DNA of 64,000 bases from Incurvaria masculella (taxonomy: Eukaryota > Arthropoda > Insecta > Lepidoptera > Incurvariidae): contig OX335642.1 in the NCBI GenBank assembly GCA_946894095.1, positions 23,633,021 to 23,697,020 on the forward strand, in the 5' to 3' direction. This document shows positions 1-11,462 of the stretch, one piece after another; positions within the stretch are counted from its first letter, which is position 1, and each line of letters begins with the position of its first letter. Position numbers and translations under genes: made by a program. Under the pieces are notes generated by a model, which saw only the letters and a program-made list of their open reading frames with translations, was not told the DNA's origin and did not search any database.

Positions 1-312
1 TAATATTTCATTGTATTGGATTATGAGAGAGAAATCAGACTTTAAAATTGTATGAAAAATCTGGTTTGAGAGTGTGAAAATATTTTTATGGCTGCAATTT
101 TAAAATTACTTTAATGAAAAATTAGTTTCAAATATTTAGGTTCATAGATCCATGAGTTACAACAAAAATAAAATTACCGTTAAAATACTTTTCGGTACCT
201 ATTATTCCTAAGAACACCAACGAATCTTCTCAATGTTTTGTACAATTCACATGTGGGTATTTCAAGTATATTATAGACCTGTACTAGCACCAGCCTTACG
301 GCTTATCTTTCT
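1..312. other. AT-rich, nothing recognised
   Basis: No frame, repeat or RNA gene could be supported here. Confidence 0.5.
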
Positions 313-612
313 TTTTAGAGTTCCGTACCCAAAAGGTGCCAACGGAACCCTATTACTAAGCCTTCGCTGTCCGTCCGCCCATCCGTCCGTCTGTCACAGG
401 GCTGTATGTCATGAACCGTAATAGGTAGGCAGCTGAAATTTTCAAAGAGTATGCAATTGTTTTGCCGCTATAGCAACAAATAGGTCAAATAAAAAAAACT
501 ATAAAAATTAAAGTGGGCCCCCATACAAAAAATCTGTTCTTTTTTGTGCTAAATCTTGTAAGGTACAGAACCCTTCGTGTGCGAGTCCGACTCGCACTTG
601 GCCGGTTTTTTT
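313..612 (+). repeat. Lepidopteran 'TTCCGTACCC...TTGGCCGG' repeat, copy 1
   Basis: It starts AGAGTTCCGTACCCAAAAGG, passes GGAACCCTATTACTAAGCC, a short CCGT run and CATGAACCGTAATAGGTAGG. It ends GAGTCCGACTCGCACTTGGC plus CGGTTTTTT, about 300 bases. Four copies in this window share these ends; no protein is encoded. Confidence 0.75.
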
Positions 613-855
613 TAAACCATAACTGGACTTTCATTACACATACCTACTAGCTAGAAGGACAAACCAATATTGTCAGTTCTTATACATTTCACATCTTGGC
701 GTTATATATATATATTTTTGGTTAATGAAAAACCGGCATGGGTTGCTGTGCTGAGGACCAAAGGTGCTCAGAAAAGCCAAAACACTTCGCCTCGCGAAAC
801 CACGCTCAGCGAGGCGCCATGCCGGCGGATTTGCGGACTATCGAACTTATTCAAC

Positions 856-1150
856 TTACGCTTGAAGACTCCCAGGTTTTAGGTATGAGGAAGGCATCCG
901 CCGGTAGGCAGTTCCATATACAGACGGTGTGGCAGAGATAATTAGAGTTTTTACAAACGGTTCGTTCTCAAAAGCATAATGAAAACCACAAGGGGGTGCT
1001 TTGATTCTCTGCGGCGAATGCTCCGGGTATAGGTGGGATGAGGAGGAATGAGGGATGCAAGTTTCACAGAGCACCGTCCATGGTAGTACCTGTAGAACAG
1101 ACTGAGCGACCCCACAAACCGTCTGTGGCTCAGTGACTCCAAGCCAGCGG
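856..1150 (-). pseudogene. LINE ORF2 C-terminal fragment (jockey/CR1-like)
   Basis: On the minus strand, overlapping frames give SLSHRRFVGSLSLFYRYYHG (from about 1139 down) and CSVKLASLIPP. These are followed by a stretch ending near TPSVYGTAYRRMP in another frame. This order is typical of the last part of non-LTR retrotransposon ORF2 proteins in insects. A frameshift separates the two halves, so it is a dead fragment. Confidence 0.6.
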
Positions 1151-3047
1151 TTATTTGTGGACCCCCAATCAGAGATGGATATAACTATCGCTGATAATAC
1201 TATGATTAGCCTTACGTCACATCGTTTCCAAAAGTACGTCTATCTCTTAGACTATGAGGAGCTGAGTGTAGGATGGCACAAAAGGTTTCTCAGAGCACGT
1301 TTCTTATACACAGTTCAAGTTTGAGACCTTAGTAACATCAACTAATTAAAAGCGAAGAAAACTTGTAAATGTCAAGGAAATGTGGGCATTGTTTCGTTGC
1401 ATGACACGAAAAGTCAATTTATATTTTTTTCCATTTAGTAATGTATTCAACAATACATGAAATGATAGTGGTCTTATTATTAACTAGCTGCGGAACCCGG
1501 CTCCGCTCCGGTTAATGTCGGGCTGAATTATTTCACTAATAAAAAGTAGCCCAAAGGGCTGGTCCAAAAGGCTGGTCCAGGACAATGTTTACATTCCGAT
1601 TTGAAAATTTCGCGATAGTGACTACTGTTCTGCTTGAAAATACCTAATAAATCATACATAACTCATCGCTATTGGGGATGGATACCAAAACGCCCGTCCT
1701 GCTTTAGAACATGTACCAGGCTTTCATTGACAATATTTAGAATATATTTTCAAGTTATTCCATATTTTAATCTCATACATACTGAATATTTGTATAACAT
1801 GTGGTATACCCAACGAGAAAATACAATTTAACTTACAAATTACCCTACTCATTTTGTCGGTCCATGTGCCGAACACTGTATATTCGTACACTGAAAAAAA
1901 TATATGATTTCCAACCATTCTTTGTTATAGCACTAGTTAGTTGGCTCTATTTTAACGTTGCAGGGACGCTGTTATTACGAGTATCATAATTAAGGTTAGA
2001 TCCATTGATTATTTTTGTGGTGTGTCCCAGTACCTTCTATTTAATTTACATGTTCTTGGGCTCTTCAAGCCGAATAGGGCATTCAGATGAAAGGAAAACC
2101 AGGTCCTAGCGACGTAACTGGGAGAAGTTTAGAACCTATGTGATATCCGTCAACATGTTTGTCAAGTAGAAGGCTTTACAGCAACGTGACCTGGAAAAGC
2201 ATACGATAAAGTCCACTAGTGAATGCTCCCTGATGTAACAGGCCAGTATAGGCACAGAAAATTAGAGTTTTTCTAAATATAGCACATAAAAGATATCTTC
2301 CTATTCCTGAGTCATTCGAACTCGTCGAAACTATCGAATGTTTGTTGCACGAAATGGGGTCATGTGCAGTTCTTATGTATGTGTCGTTGGATCTTAGTCT
2401 TATTTGATGTTCTTATCAGGAATGACCGAATCGTAAGCAAACTGACTGGCCGCCTCTACTAGATCCCTATATGAAGGACTCGATCAGATGGGGTCGCTGC
2501 CGGAACTACGGGTCCGGCTGTCTGGACCAGAGTACCGCGGGAGTAGAGGTTTAGCCCATCGACGGCTTCGGCCTTCGGTCCCCAACATTTGGGGGTCCAA
2601 CAGGTTGGACTCACGGGGGCATGTCGTTAGCTGCAGGAGCGGGCAATGTTTGTTTTCCTGAAGAAAGCATGTGCGTCAGGTTTCCGCTCCGTGCGCAGCG
2701 GGCGTCCCAAGTACCAAGCCATAATGGGCTGCAGAGGGTAAGGATGGCTGGGTAGGTGAGTAGCCCTAGTTAAGTTGGACGGTCCAAGGCTTGATGACAC
2801 TAGTGATAGTGCTAGTCTGGAGAACTAGAAGAGTAAGATCTAGTAATTGTGCCTGCCTATCCAGCCGCATAGCAAGGGAATGGAGAAAAGCATTATGTGC
2901 ATCGAGAAGAGAGTGTGCCGACTGAATAACTCCTGTATCATAGTGGAGATATGGGAGTGAGCTTATCTGTCTGAGTAATAAAGTAGTCGATATTGGACAC
3001 CGGGTGGCTAAGCTCAAGTCAGCCGAAGAGACGACGCCGTTGGAGTA
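1151..3047. other. Repeat-like debris, no gene
   Basis: A TAGCTGCGGAACCCGGCTCC motif at 1486 resembles the end of a dispersed element (a related TAGCTGCGGTATTCAGCTCC occurs at 4036). 2330-2455 resembles 40970-41040 (GAATGTT.GTTGCAC, TGTCGTTGGA, GAC/GCGAA.TCGTAAGC). 2500-3047 is GC-rich and probably LINE-derived. The 111-codon minus frame at 2766-3101 has no recognisable domain. Confidence 0.4.
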
Positions 3048-3240
3048 ACCGTGTCCTACACTGGCGGCCGTGGACAGGAAAATATAGTGTGGGAAGACCA
3101 CCCGCCTTGTGGGACGACGACATCAAGTGCGTCGGCGGAAAATAGTGGTTCCGTACCGCTGCGGGCCGCGAGGACTGGAGGAAAATTGGAGAGGCGTATC
3201 TCCAGCAGTGAACGCAAACACGCTGACTGACTGACTGATT
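3048..3240 (+). pseudogene. LINE ORF end fragment, first copy
   Basis: The plus strand reads VGRPPRLWDDDIKCVGGK, a stop, then WFRTAAGREDWRKIGEAYLQQ. This is the end of an endonuclease/reverse-transcriptase LINE ORF (pattern GRP..RW.DD...GEAY.Q). It is followed by the tail ACGCAAACACGCTGACTGAC repeated units. The same tail occurs at 23990-24092. The GC-rich stretch upstream (2500-3048) may be the rest of the element but cannot be aligned by eye. Confidence 0.55.
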
Positions 3241-5030
3241 AACTTATCTGTCGTCCCGAGCGTGGATTTAAACGTTAGCAGTTTCGGTTACGGGCGGTGA
3301 GCGGGCATTACAGCTCCGGTACCTGTCTGGAAAACAGGGAGTGGACTTCCTCCACGTGGCACTCGCCATTAAGAGTACCAAAGCAATATGCGGAGGCGGC
3401 AAGACCTACGAGGCCTACGTTTTCGTGCGTTTAGCGGGAATATCGTCTCCCTATGCATAACCTAACGGTTGGCCGCTGGGAGCGCTATATAATAAACAGC
3501 GAAGGGAAACTTGTATAGCCTGCACAAAACATACTCTTGCCGCTCCTACCTCAATGTATCATCACTGAAACGTGGCTACGCTGACGCTATACGGATGAGT
3601 TTCTGCCACTCCCGTCCTTTTACACTCGATGTTCCGAGTAGTAGTAAGCGGGGCTGAATGAATATCCTATGGCCCAATCTATCCGCTATTTCCGCTTTTG
3701 ATGACCATTTCTATTACTCCACGTGCTTTTTTATTCGTAGTGCCCACCCTGTCCAATCTCGCGGGCTGTGTCATCTTTGCCGAGAATTTACTGTCTGGCT
3801 TACACTGTGGCTGTTGATATTATATAAACCAAAAGAGGGACGATTTCCTTTAGTAATTTTTCGGGAGCCAGCAACTCAAGACATCCTCTTTAGAGCTTGG
3901 AAAATTAACATTTTGTAAATCATATTTATTTTTAACTATCTTTTACCGACGCCTCAAGCCAACGACGCCGTGTCGCCGCCACAGCACTGCATCTGCATAT
4001 TGCTAAAATATCTTCGGCAAGTTTAAGATCATACTAGCTGCGGTATTCAGCTCCGCTCGAGACAATTTCGATCTTTTTTTCCTCGACTGTAGTGCGGCAG
4101 TTTAGCTAGAATTTATTTTGCATACTTAGAACAAAGCACCAAATTTGGCACAGAGGTGGACCGATGTAAACAAATTTGGATGTGGAGCCATCGGCCAACT
4201 TGCGGCCATTTTCTGTACTGACTGTCTGAGGAACCTGGCCCAGTTCCAGAGTATAGTTGAACTCGAATAATGCTCGAAAGTGAAAAATACTTGTCTACTC
4301 ACGTCTCTTCCTTGCTTGGGACGACATACCTTTTAACGAGTTTATAATGTAGCGGTCCCACACCAGGTTCAGTTGCGCGGCTTGATGAAACTTTTAGAGT
4401 ATGTTAGTCACGAAAACTTGCTGGGCATATTCAAATAGTATTAAGTGTATACAATTATGTATTGTACACTTGTAAAATGCTCAATTGAATAAAGAATTTG
4501 AAGTATGAAGTATGAATGTTTTTGCCGTAGGTAGGCTTCAGCAAGTGCATAATGACTGCTCTGTCAAGGAAAATGCAGCTTGTTGGGCGAACCTAAGACT
4601 TAGGCTGACTGAAGTCTTCTAGAAAAGTGAGAAGATCACTCTTTACACCAAACCGGCCACCACCATCGTCCGATAGTGCAGAGGTTTTCATGTTGGAAGA
4701 ATTTGTCTAGATGCATATGTCGATTCGGACATCCGACATATGAACGAAAGAAGAGTTTCAGGTAGTTTTAAATATTTGCTGCTTGCCATTTGTCTGAAGT
4801 TTTGTAGCAGATTGACCGAATATTTTGAGCTAATTTCCTTTGATTTTCTTGTAATTTGGATGTTATTCAGAAAAAAGATATGTTCTGGGAATTTAGGTGG
4901 TAGTACCAAAGTCACGATACGAATGTTTTTTTCGATATTTTCTTCAATCATCATCATCAAAATCATCTTGAAATCATCAAAATTATGTTATTATAAGTAT
5001 AAAGTACCAAAAATATGTTTAATGTTTCAG
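3241..5030. other. No recognised gene
   Basis: Short chance frames only. There is a CAATTGAATAAAGAATTTGA stretch at 4482 with a poly(A)-signal-like AATAAA, but no coding frame before it. Confidence 0.4.
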
Positions 5031-5102
5031 GTATTTCATCGGACCTTTTCGAACATTTGACCGCTGCGCCGGACAGAAATGGGGATTCTTTTCCACGTCT
5101 CA
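5031..5102 (+). CDS. Possible 72-nt symmetric internal exon (phase 1-1)
   Basis: A TTTAATGTTTCAG acceptor-like site precedes 72 bases that end at GTAAGTGA. Read with phase-1 entry it gives two bases, 23 open codons (beginning ISSDLFEHL, ending SFPRL) and one base, so both borders are phase 1 and the exon would be skippable. That phase matches the array exons, but this segment lies upstream of all of them. It could belong to an upstream exon set or another gene. The polypyrimidine tract is weak and chance cannot be excluded. Confidence 0.25.
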
Positions 5103-5403
5103 GTAAGTGATTTCTAACAGTAAAAATATAATTCATGATGTCTTCCTATTTTCGCAAGGAAGCATGAAATTCACCTTGAAAAAATTATATCATTGTCTAT
5201 CTTTACAACCGTTTTGATACTTAGAACAGATCTCATAATATCCAACATCTAGCGTTTCTCTATTCATCTTTCATCTTCACTAAAGCTTATAAAATCCGAC
5301 GTCTTGGGTCGGTATGCTTGTCTGTTTAGGTTACTTATCAGGCAAGAACAGTGGGGTCTTCATATAGTTTGGACAGATTTTAATGGTCTGATTATTTGAT
5401 TAT

Positions 5404-6292
5404 CATGTTATGTGCACCTCATTAAATTATAGAAATATGTACTTATGTTCATAGAAATGTGGTCACACGCCAGACTCTTCAAAACCCTGGAAAAGAGGCA
5501 GCAGATGAATCCAGCTAGAGCACTGAGTACTGCGATCTTGGATTCGAGACTACTCCCGATATGTGGTGGTACCAGATAGTTAATGTCCAAGGAAAAAGGA
5601 TACATTTTCTAGTAGACACGAGAGCAGTGGCGAATTTTCTGCCCAGAAACCTATTTCAAGACATTATTTACAGAGACGTCAACGTATCACCTAGCTCTAT
5701 TAGAATGACCACATACGGAGGAGGATATCTCAATAACTTGGTCTCGGTTTTTCTCATATGCAGCGCAGGAAATATCAAGAAGTATCTTAAATTTACCATC
5801 TTAGAAGCAAACACGCAGTGTGCACTGCTTGGTATCACAGGTTGCCTAGACTTGAATTTGATTACACGAAACCACAATTTGAAAAGGATTGATATTTCTC
5901 GTTCGTATCGGCATATTACCCCATCGAAAATATCCCTACATTTGGCAAGCGAAGAAGAGAAAAATCGACCTCAATCGATTGAAGATGCGACCAATAAAGA
6001 TGTCGTATTAAGTCTGGTCAAAAAGTACCTATTTTCAGAATGGCCATCCAAGAAGTGGGACACATTGCATATGGCGACATTCAGGAAAGTTCGAGACCAC
6101 TTGAGCATTCACAGGGGGATGATATTCCTAAACGACAGACTCGTAGTTCCCAGTGTAATGAGGGAGATAATCACATTGGAACTGCATACAATTGGAGACA
6201 ACCGTATCCGCACAACGATTCTTTACGCAAGACAATTATACTTCTGGCTAACAATGGAAGAAGACATCATCGATTTTATACTTTCTATGTAA
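5404..6292 (+). pseudogene. Ty3/gypsy-type retrotransposon remnant: protease joined to integrase N-terminus
   Basis: A 243-codon frame (5561-6292) starts with an aspartic-protease-like segment. LVDTRAVANFLP stands where the family has D-T/S-G-A, so the Gly is replaced by Arg. From about residue 150 it resembles the integrase zinc-binding region: LSIHRGMIFLNDRLVVP, then LHTIGD near residue 215 and FWLTMEEDIIDFIL. Reverse transcriptase and RNase H are missing, so an internal deletion has fused the two ends in frame. A nucleocapsid-like remnant may precede it (5450-5560). No LTRs were seen. The open frame is striking but the catalytic change argues against a working protease. Confidence 0.6.
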
Positions 6293-7903
6293 ATACAACT
6301 GTTTTATTAATTGACTTAACAAAGTGGGGTTTGTTGAACATAGGTTCCACCTGAAATAAAAAATAAATATTTATATAAAAATAAATAGATATTCCTCAAT
6401 CGAAAACCCCGATATTACAACTTTCTCAATGCAATATTGCCTGTCATCGATTTCTTGCAGCACTGCATCTATATTAAGTACCATTGTGCCCTGTGTTTTG
6501 AGGGTAGTCAATCTGTTTTCGAGTGCAATATTTTTTTTCTAAGCACTGTTACCAACAGCTGGCTCCACACACACACACACACATGCTACAGGTGGTGCTA
6601 GCGTAAAAAGGGATGATGATATCATATTTTTTATGTTTGAGGATTACAGTTAGACTCCCGGCGAAGATCAGGGGAACAGACATTAGAGCCAGTCCTAGTT
6701 TGATATAAGTAAAATATACGGTTCTTGCTAAACCAGCCCGTCGCTTTTATCAACAACTGTGATATGTATGTGATTTATTGTGTATACATCAGTAGGAATC
6801 TCATTGAGGAACGTCATCAGACTGCTTTTTTTATATTTATTTCCTTACAGGTAAGAGGCGACTAAGAGATTTGTCGGTCTTGGTTCGGATTCTACAAAAA
6901 AATGCAGGTTCCCCTTCTTTACTTACTAGGTAGTATGGTTATTACCGACCGGGCTATTGGTCTACGAGTACAATCTTGGACTAGACTCGTTTTCATTTAG
7001 ATTCAAGTGCATATGGTTTAACATGTTGAAATGGTATTCTATAAGAAACGTTTTTAAGGTTTCAAATGTTTTATATATTGCAAATTTTCGAGTTTAAGTA
7101 TTAGATATACTTTTTAAAAATAAAGTTTGATTAACTTAATCATATTTTGCATGAAAATGTTTATTATTAAATATACAGTATAATATTTTATGTGTAAGTG
7201 GTTAATGTAATAGACGAGAAATACTGAATAGTTTTTGCTTAACATTTTCAGATGAGATTATATTTTCTTGTTTCATACAATTTAGAGCGTGATTTTGCAG
7301 TAGTCGTGTTTTAGTTTTTGCACGATTTGACGCTGCGATCTATGGATTACATGTCAGCTGCTCTACCGATGAGGTATCCCGATAATTACGTTAGCTAACG
7401 AATTTCTCGATTATATTCGAATCGACACAACACTTCCCTTATCTACACTAGATGGCGCTGGTTTCGAATATTTATATTATTCTAAAGCATTTCGACTGTA
7501 AAGATTGAGACTTCGTCACGAGATGGGTCACGAAAAAAATGTTTCATTGAAAACATCGAAAAAACTCTATTTATTCCTACAAAATATTTACAAATATCAT
7601 CCGAGAATCTTCTGAAAATTTAGTTTTTTTTAATGTTTTGAATTAGAAAAATATTTTTGTAATTCGAATATTTAAAAGTACTATGGGCATACAATGTATT
7701 TTTAAGCTTTGTAATGCTTACTGCGCGGTAGAAATAACAATAATGTGAGAAAGTAGGCCTTTATTGGCGTTTTTTGTATCGAGCAAAGTTTGGAAAGAAT
7801 GAAATGATCCCTCGTGCGGTAGCTGAAGTTTATGTATTGATTAGTTTGGTACTCTCTGGACAATTACCGAATAACTGTGTGTCACCTGGCGTCATACGCA
7901 GCT
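6293..7903. other. No recognised gene
   Basis: AT-rich sequence with a short CA microsatellite (6571-6582). Nothing else is supported. Confidence 0.4.
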
Positions 7904-8453
7904 TTAAGGTGGCCCAACCCGGCGGGCCTAACTCATTCGCGGGCACGGTACATAACCGTCCTGTTGCGCTCTGGGACCTTCTTTGTTTTAAAGAATATGA
8001 CAGGCTCCGTGATGAGGAAGATGCAACATGTCCACAAAAAAGACAATGTGCATAGTGTATGATTTGGTAAGATTTACGAAAATTTTTATTTAAAAACGAC
8101 TTATAGCTAAAAGTAAACCACGACCGCTGTAGTAAAAAATCGAACAAAAACCAAATAGATTATAAATCTTGATTAAATAAGCTATGTCTGATGACTAATC
8201 TTTTTAAGATCTTCTTACTTTATCATTGCGTAATCCACCTCCAAAGTTATTGTATAAAACGCGCGAAAAATGCGAACTTTCGGACCTTATAACTTAGAAA
8301 CCAAACACAATATTACAATGCCAATGGTCATCAGACATCTAGTTCGATCAAATAAAGCTATTTTGAGCAAAATTTTGGATCTCTGACAAGAAATATGGGC
8401 GTGATCTTCTTTCCCCTTTTGTATGGGGAGATGGGCGGGATGGGCCACCTTAA
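7904..8453 (+). mobile_element. TTAA-flanked MITE, copy 1 (abuts copy 2)
   Basis: It starts at TTAAGGTGGCCCA and ends TGGGCCACCTTAA, about 545 bp. Terminal repeats of about 13 bases and the TTAA target suggest a piggyBac-type non-autonomous element. An internal GCACGGTACAnAACCGTGC palindrome is shared by the family. Its right-hand TTAA is also the left-hand TTAA of copy 2. Confidence 0.8.
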
Positions 8454-9003
8454 GGTGACCCAACCCGGCGGGCCTAACTCATTCGCGGGCACGGTACAAA
8501 ACCGTGCTGTTGCGCTCTGGGACCTTCTCTGTTTCAAAGAATAAGACAGGCTCCGTGATGAGGAAGATGCAACATTTCCACAAAAAAGACAATGTGCATA
8601 GTGTATGATTTGGTAAGATTTACGAAAATTTTAATTACAAAACGACTTATAGCAAAAAGTAAACCACGACCGCTGTAGTAAAAAATCTAAAAAAAAACAA
8701 ATAGATCATACATCTTGATTAAATAAGCTATGTCTGATGACTAATCTTTTTACGATGTTCTTACTTTATCATTGCGTAATCCACCTCCAAAGTTATTGTA
8801 TAAAACGCGCGAAAAATTCGCCCGTTTTTCGGACCCTATAACTTAGAAACCAAACACAATTTTACAATGCCAATAGTCATTAGACATCTAGTTCGATCAA
8901 ATAAAGCTATTTTGAGCAAAATTTTGGATCAAGAAACAAGAAATATGGGCGTGATCTTCTTTTCCCTTTTGTATGGGGAGATGAGCGGGATGGGCCACCT
9001 TAA
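8450..9003 (+). mobile_element. TTAA-flanked MITE, copy 2 (abuts copy 1)
   Basis: It is a head-to-tail neighbour of copy 1 in the same orientation, starting TTAAGGTGACCC and ending GGGCCACCTTAA. The two copies differ at scattered positions. Confidence 0.8.
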
Positions 9004-9565
9004 GTAAATCATTCCGTGATTTTTAGGTAAAAAAAAGTCACTTGAATATAGCAGTATAAAGTTGTGATTTTGACGCAGCCCCCGAGACAGTCCTAAGGCA
9101 AACGCCCATATTCTTTGGGACTGTCTCGGAGGATGATCTCTTACTGTAGAACCAGGCGTACTATATGTCATGATTTACATATACAGTACTCTTGCAATAT
9201 TAGTGTTTGTTTATTACTTCAATATTATACTTCTTACTTATACAACTTACACATTTATTCGGTTATTTACTAACTTTCTTAAATCTTATTATTGAGGGTT
9301 AATTTTTAAGTTTTTTTAATTAAAATAATTAAGAAACCACATTAGTTAAAATAAGATCTATGATTTTATTTATCTGTAAATTGTGCTTTAATTAAATCTG
9401 AATTAATTCACTTCTTAATTAAATGCTTTGGTAAATTATACTATTTATCTGGTAAATTATATTATTATTTATAGAATCGAACGTGAAGCATATATTTGTC
9501 AAAGAAAGAACGCTCCAAAAAAAGTTCCGATTATTTTTAAAAAATCTGCTTACAATGCATTACTG
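9004..9565. other. No recognised gene
   Basis: A plus/minus match GAGACAGTCC...GGACTGTCTC (9083-9128) forms a loose hairpin. The rest is AT-rich. Confidence 0.4.
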
Positions 9566-9643
9566 AACATAGATGTCATTGGATAAGCTCAAATCAATAC
9601 TTAGCATACAACATAGATGTCATTGGATAAGCTCAAATCAATA
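9566..9643 (+). repeat. Two-unit tandem repeat, 44-bp period
   Basis: AACATAGATGTCATTGGATA with AGCTCAAATCAATA occurs at 9566 and again at 9610. Confidence 0.9.
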
Positions 9644-9667
9644 GCATAAAACATCAACTTAGGTATC

Positions 9668-10420
9668 TTACCTCATTTTCAAGTTTCATAACCATGAGTA
9701 GTAATGCTAATGTCCATTAAAACCAGAAGCCATAGATCAATCGGTCTCATAGAACTGAAGAATTTCGATGCCTGTTTACGTACACAATCATTATCCAAAA
9801 AATTTACGTAATTCCAACAAGCAGTGTACCACCAATTGTGTCAGACATCCTCTTCTATAACTCCAGCTTTCTAATAATAGCCAATCGCTCCATTGTTATT
9901 AGTATCTTCCATTCTTCATTTATCTTCATCGACTGCAATAGCGAGTTATTGTTTGATGTCGTTGCCTCCAACAGATTCACCATTGTCGCAGTTATCAGGA
10001 GATTCACAGCTATAGATCTCATTGGTAAAGCTGTTGTTATCTTTCACCAATCGCACCCATTCTCTGGCATCATTGAATATGCATTGTTCAACGGAAAACA
10101 TACAAGGACATGTTCCAATATAAGACGAAATATATTATTAATACTTGAGGTAAATCTTTGAAATGATATTTATGGTTAGAGTTCGTCAAATATTTTGAAC
10201 AGCAAACGTTAAATTTCCATCACATTCAATTGATGTTTAATTGTAAAAAATCCACAAATACACGCCTATTTTAGCATTAATTGGGTAAGTTGCATTCACA
10301 AAGTAATGTGCGGGATAAAATATAAAATAATGTATTCCTCTAAAAATGCACGCCATAATAAAGTAGAGTATTTTAAACAAAGTGCGTTTCTTTTGGCGAA
10401 ATTCCCATTGGTCAATCATT
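9668..10420 (-). pseudogene. Gustatory receptor pseudogene, paralogue of the 26-kb copy
   Basis: On the minus strand, disconnected frames match the receptor exon at 26053-26985 in the same order. The piece with ACIFRGIHY and NATYPINAKIG (10280-10390) matches its membrane segments 2-3. The 9840-10100 stretch matches the middle, and 9668-9800 matches the end, including a conserved donor (GAG followed by GTAAGA). Frameshifts and stops break the frame, so it cannot make a full receptor. No 3' exons were found here either. Confidence 0.65.
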
Positions 10421-11341
10421 TACAAAAATTCTACAAAATTTCTACACAGGATGAGCAGCAGGACCATGTAAAAACATTCCAATACGCCTTAAATCCTTCG
10501 GACGTCTGGAAAAAGATTTAAAGTGATCTGATGCACCAAAAGAGATTTCTGTTAGTGATAGTAAAAATCTGGTAATACAAATATCTGTTAAATAATTTTA
10601 ACAATTTTCCTATGAATATTGCAGTTAGTATGGATTGTATATAAAACAGTTTCAAAATCAACAACACTGGAAACACTGAGCCTGGAAGGAGGCTGAAATA
10701 ATGTAGGACTCGGGCTATTAACTGTTTTTAACATTCTGTAATCTTTAAAGACGATGAAAGACCTTAAAAAGGTTTTTTTCTATGTTTTATCCACTTTATA
10801 AACGAAAATGTTCGACCCGTCATCAAACGCGTTTGCTTCTCTTGCAAAAGGATTTATTACGATTACAATATACCTACATGTTATGTAGTACTTAATAATA
10901 TGCCTACCCTTTCTGGGATCGACGTGACATCTCCATTATCGTAGTAAACATTTATAATTCGGCGAAGAAATATACATAAACATCTTTAATATCAATTTTA
11001 ATATGTTGGTCTGCTAGCAAGATCTTGATATCGGAGAGCGCTTATCAGTCAAGATAAAATATGCAAACAAAGATAATATCATTATTATCTTTCACCATCC
11101 TAAGCATGATAAGTTATTCAACTAAACACCTTACAGCGGGAACAATTATGCTCACAATTGCTCGAACTAAGCGTCGTCTTACGTTTATTTAGTACGCATC
11201 TAAATTATTATAATCTGCTACCAGAGTTACAGCTTTATCCTGGCGGTTCGATCGGAAAATTTGGCTAAAATCTTTTGAGCTCTCCGCTGTCCGGGTTAGC
11301 TCAGGATATTTCGATTGCACCCGGGCTGTTTCGCGTGAAAA
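10421..11341. other. Upstream of array exon 1, no gene
   Basis: The last 120 bases before the ATG are GC-richer and could be a promoter and leader, but no clear motif stands out. Confidence 0.4.
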
Positions 11342-11462
11342 ATGTTTTTAGAAGTGAGGGAGATGTGTTTCCTGATAGCTATTCTGACGTGCTTGTTTCT
11401 TTTGTTCGTTTATTTGCAAGTATGCGACATGTGCATCAACAGCTACGTTTTTCTGCGTTTCA
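11342..11462 (+). CDS. Array exon 1: putative alternative first exon, single-pass membrane anchor
   Basis: ATG opens a 40-codon frame that ends one base into a codon at a GTAAGT donor (phase 1). Residues 9-27 are hydrophobic (start CFLIAILTC, end FVYLQV). They are followed by a 13-residue tail with two cysteines (CDMC) and an Arg near the junction. The short N-terminus before the membrane segment carries two Glu and one Arg. A Cys-rich juxtamembrane tail suggests C-terminus in the cytosol, possibly S-acylated; that is inference. This is the leftmost recognised member of the array, 3.75 kb before the next. No downstream coding exon is visible nearby, so I read it as a first exon spliced to distant sequence. 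A GTATGC inside the frame is a weaker possible donor. I do not recognise the protein family. Confidence 0.6.

Noticed and set aside
2766..3101. 111-codon minus frame
   Set aside because: It overlaps the start of a plus-strand LINE end fragment, has no recognisable domain and is probably a shadow of the element.
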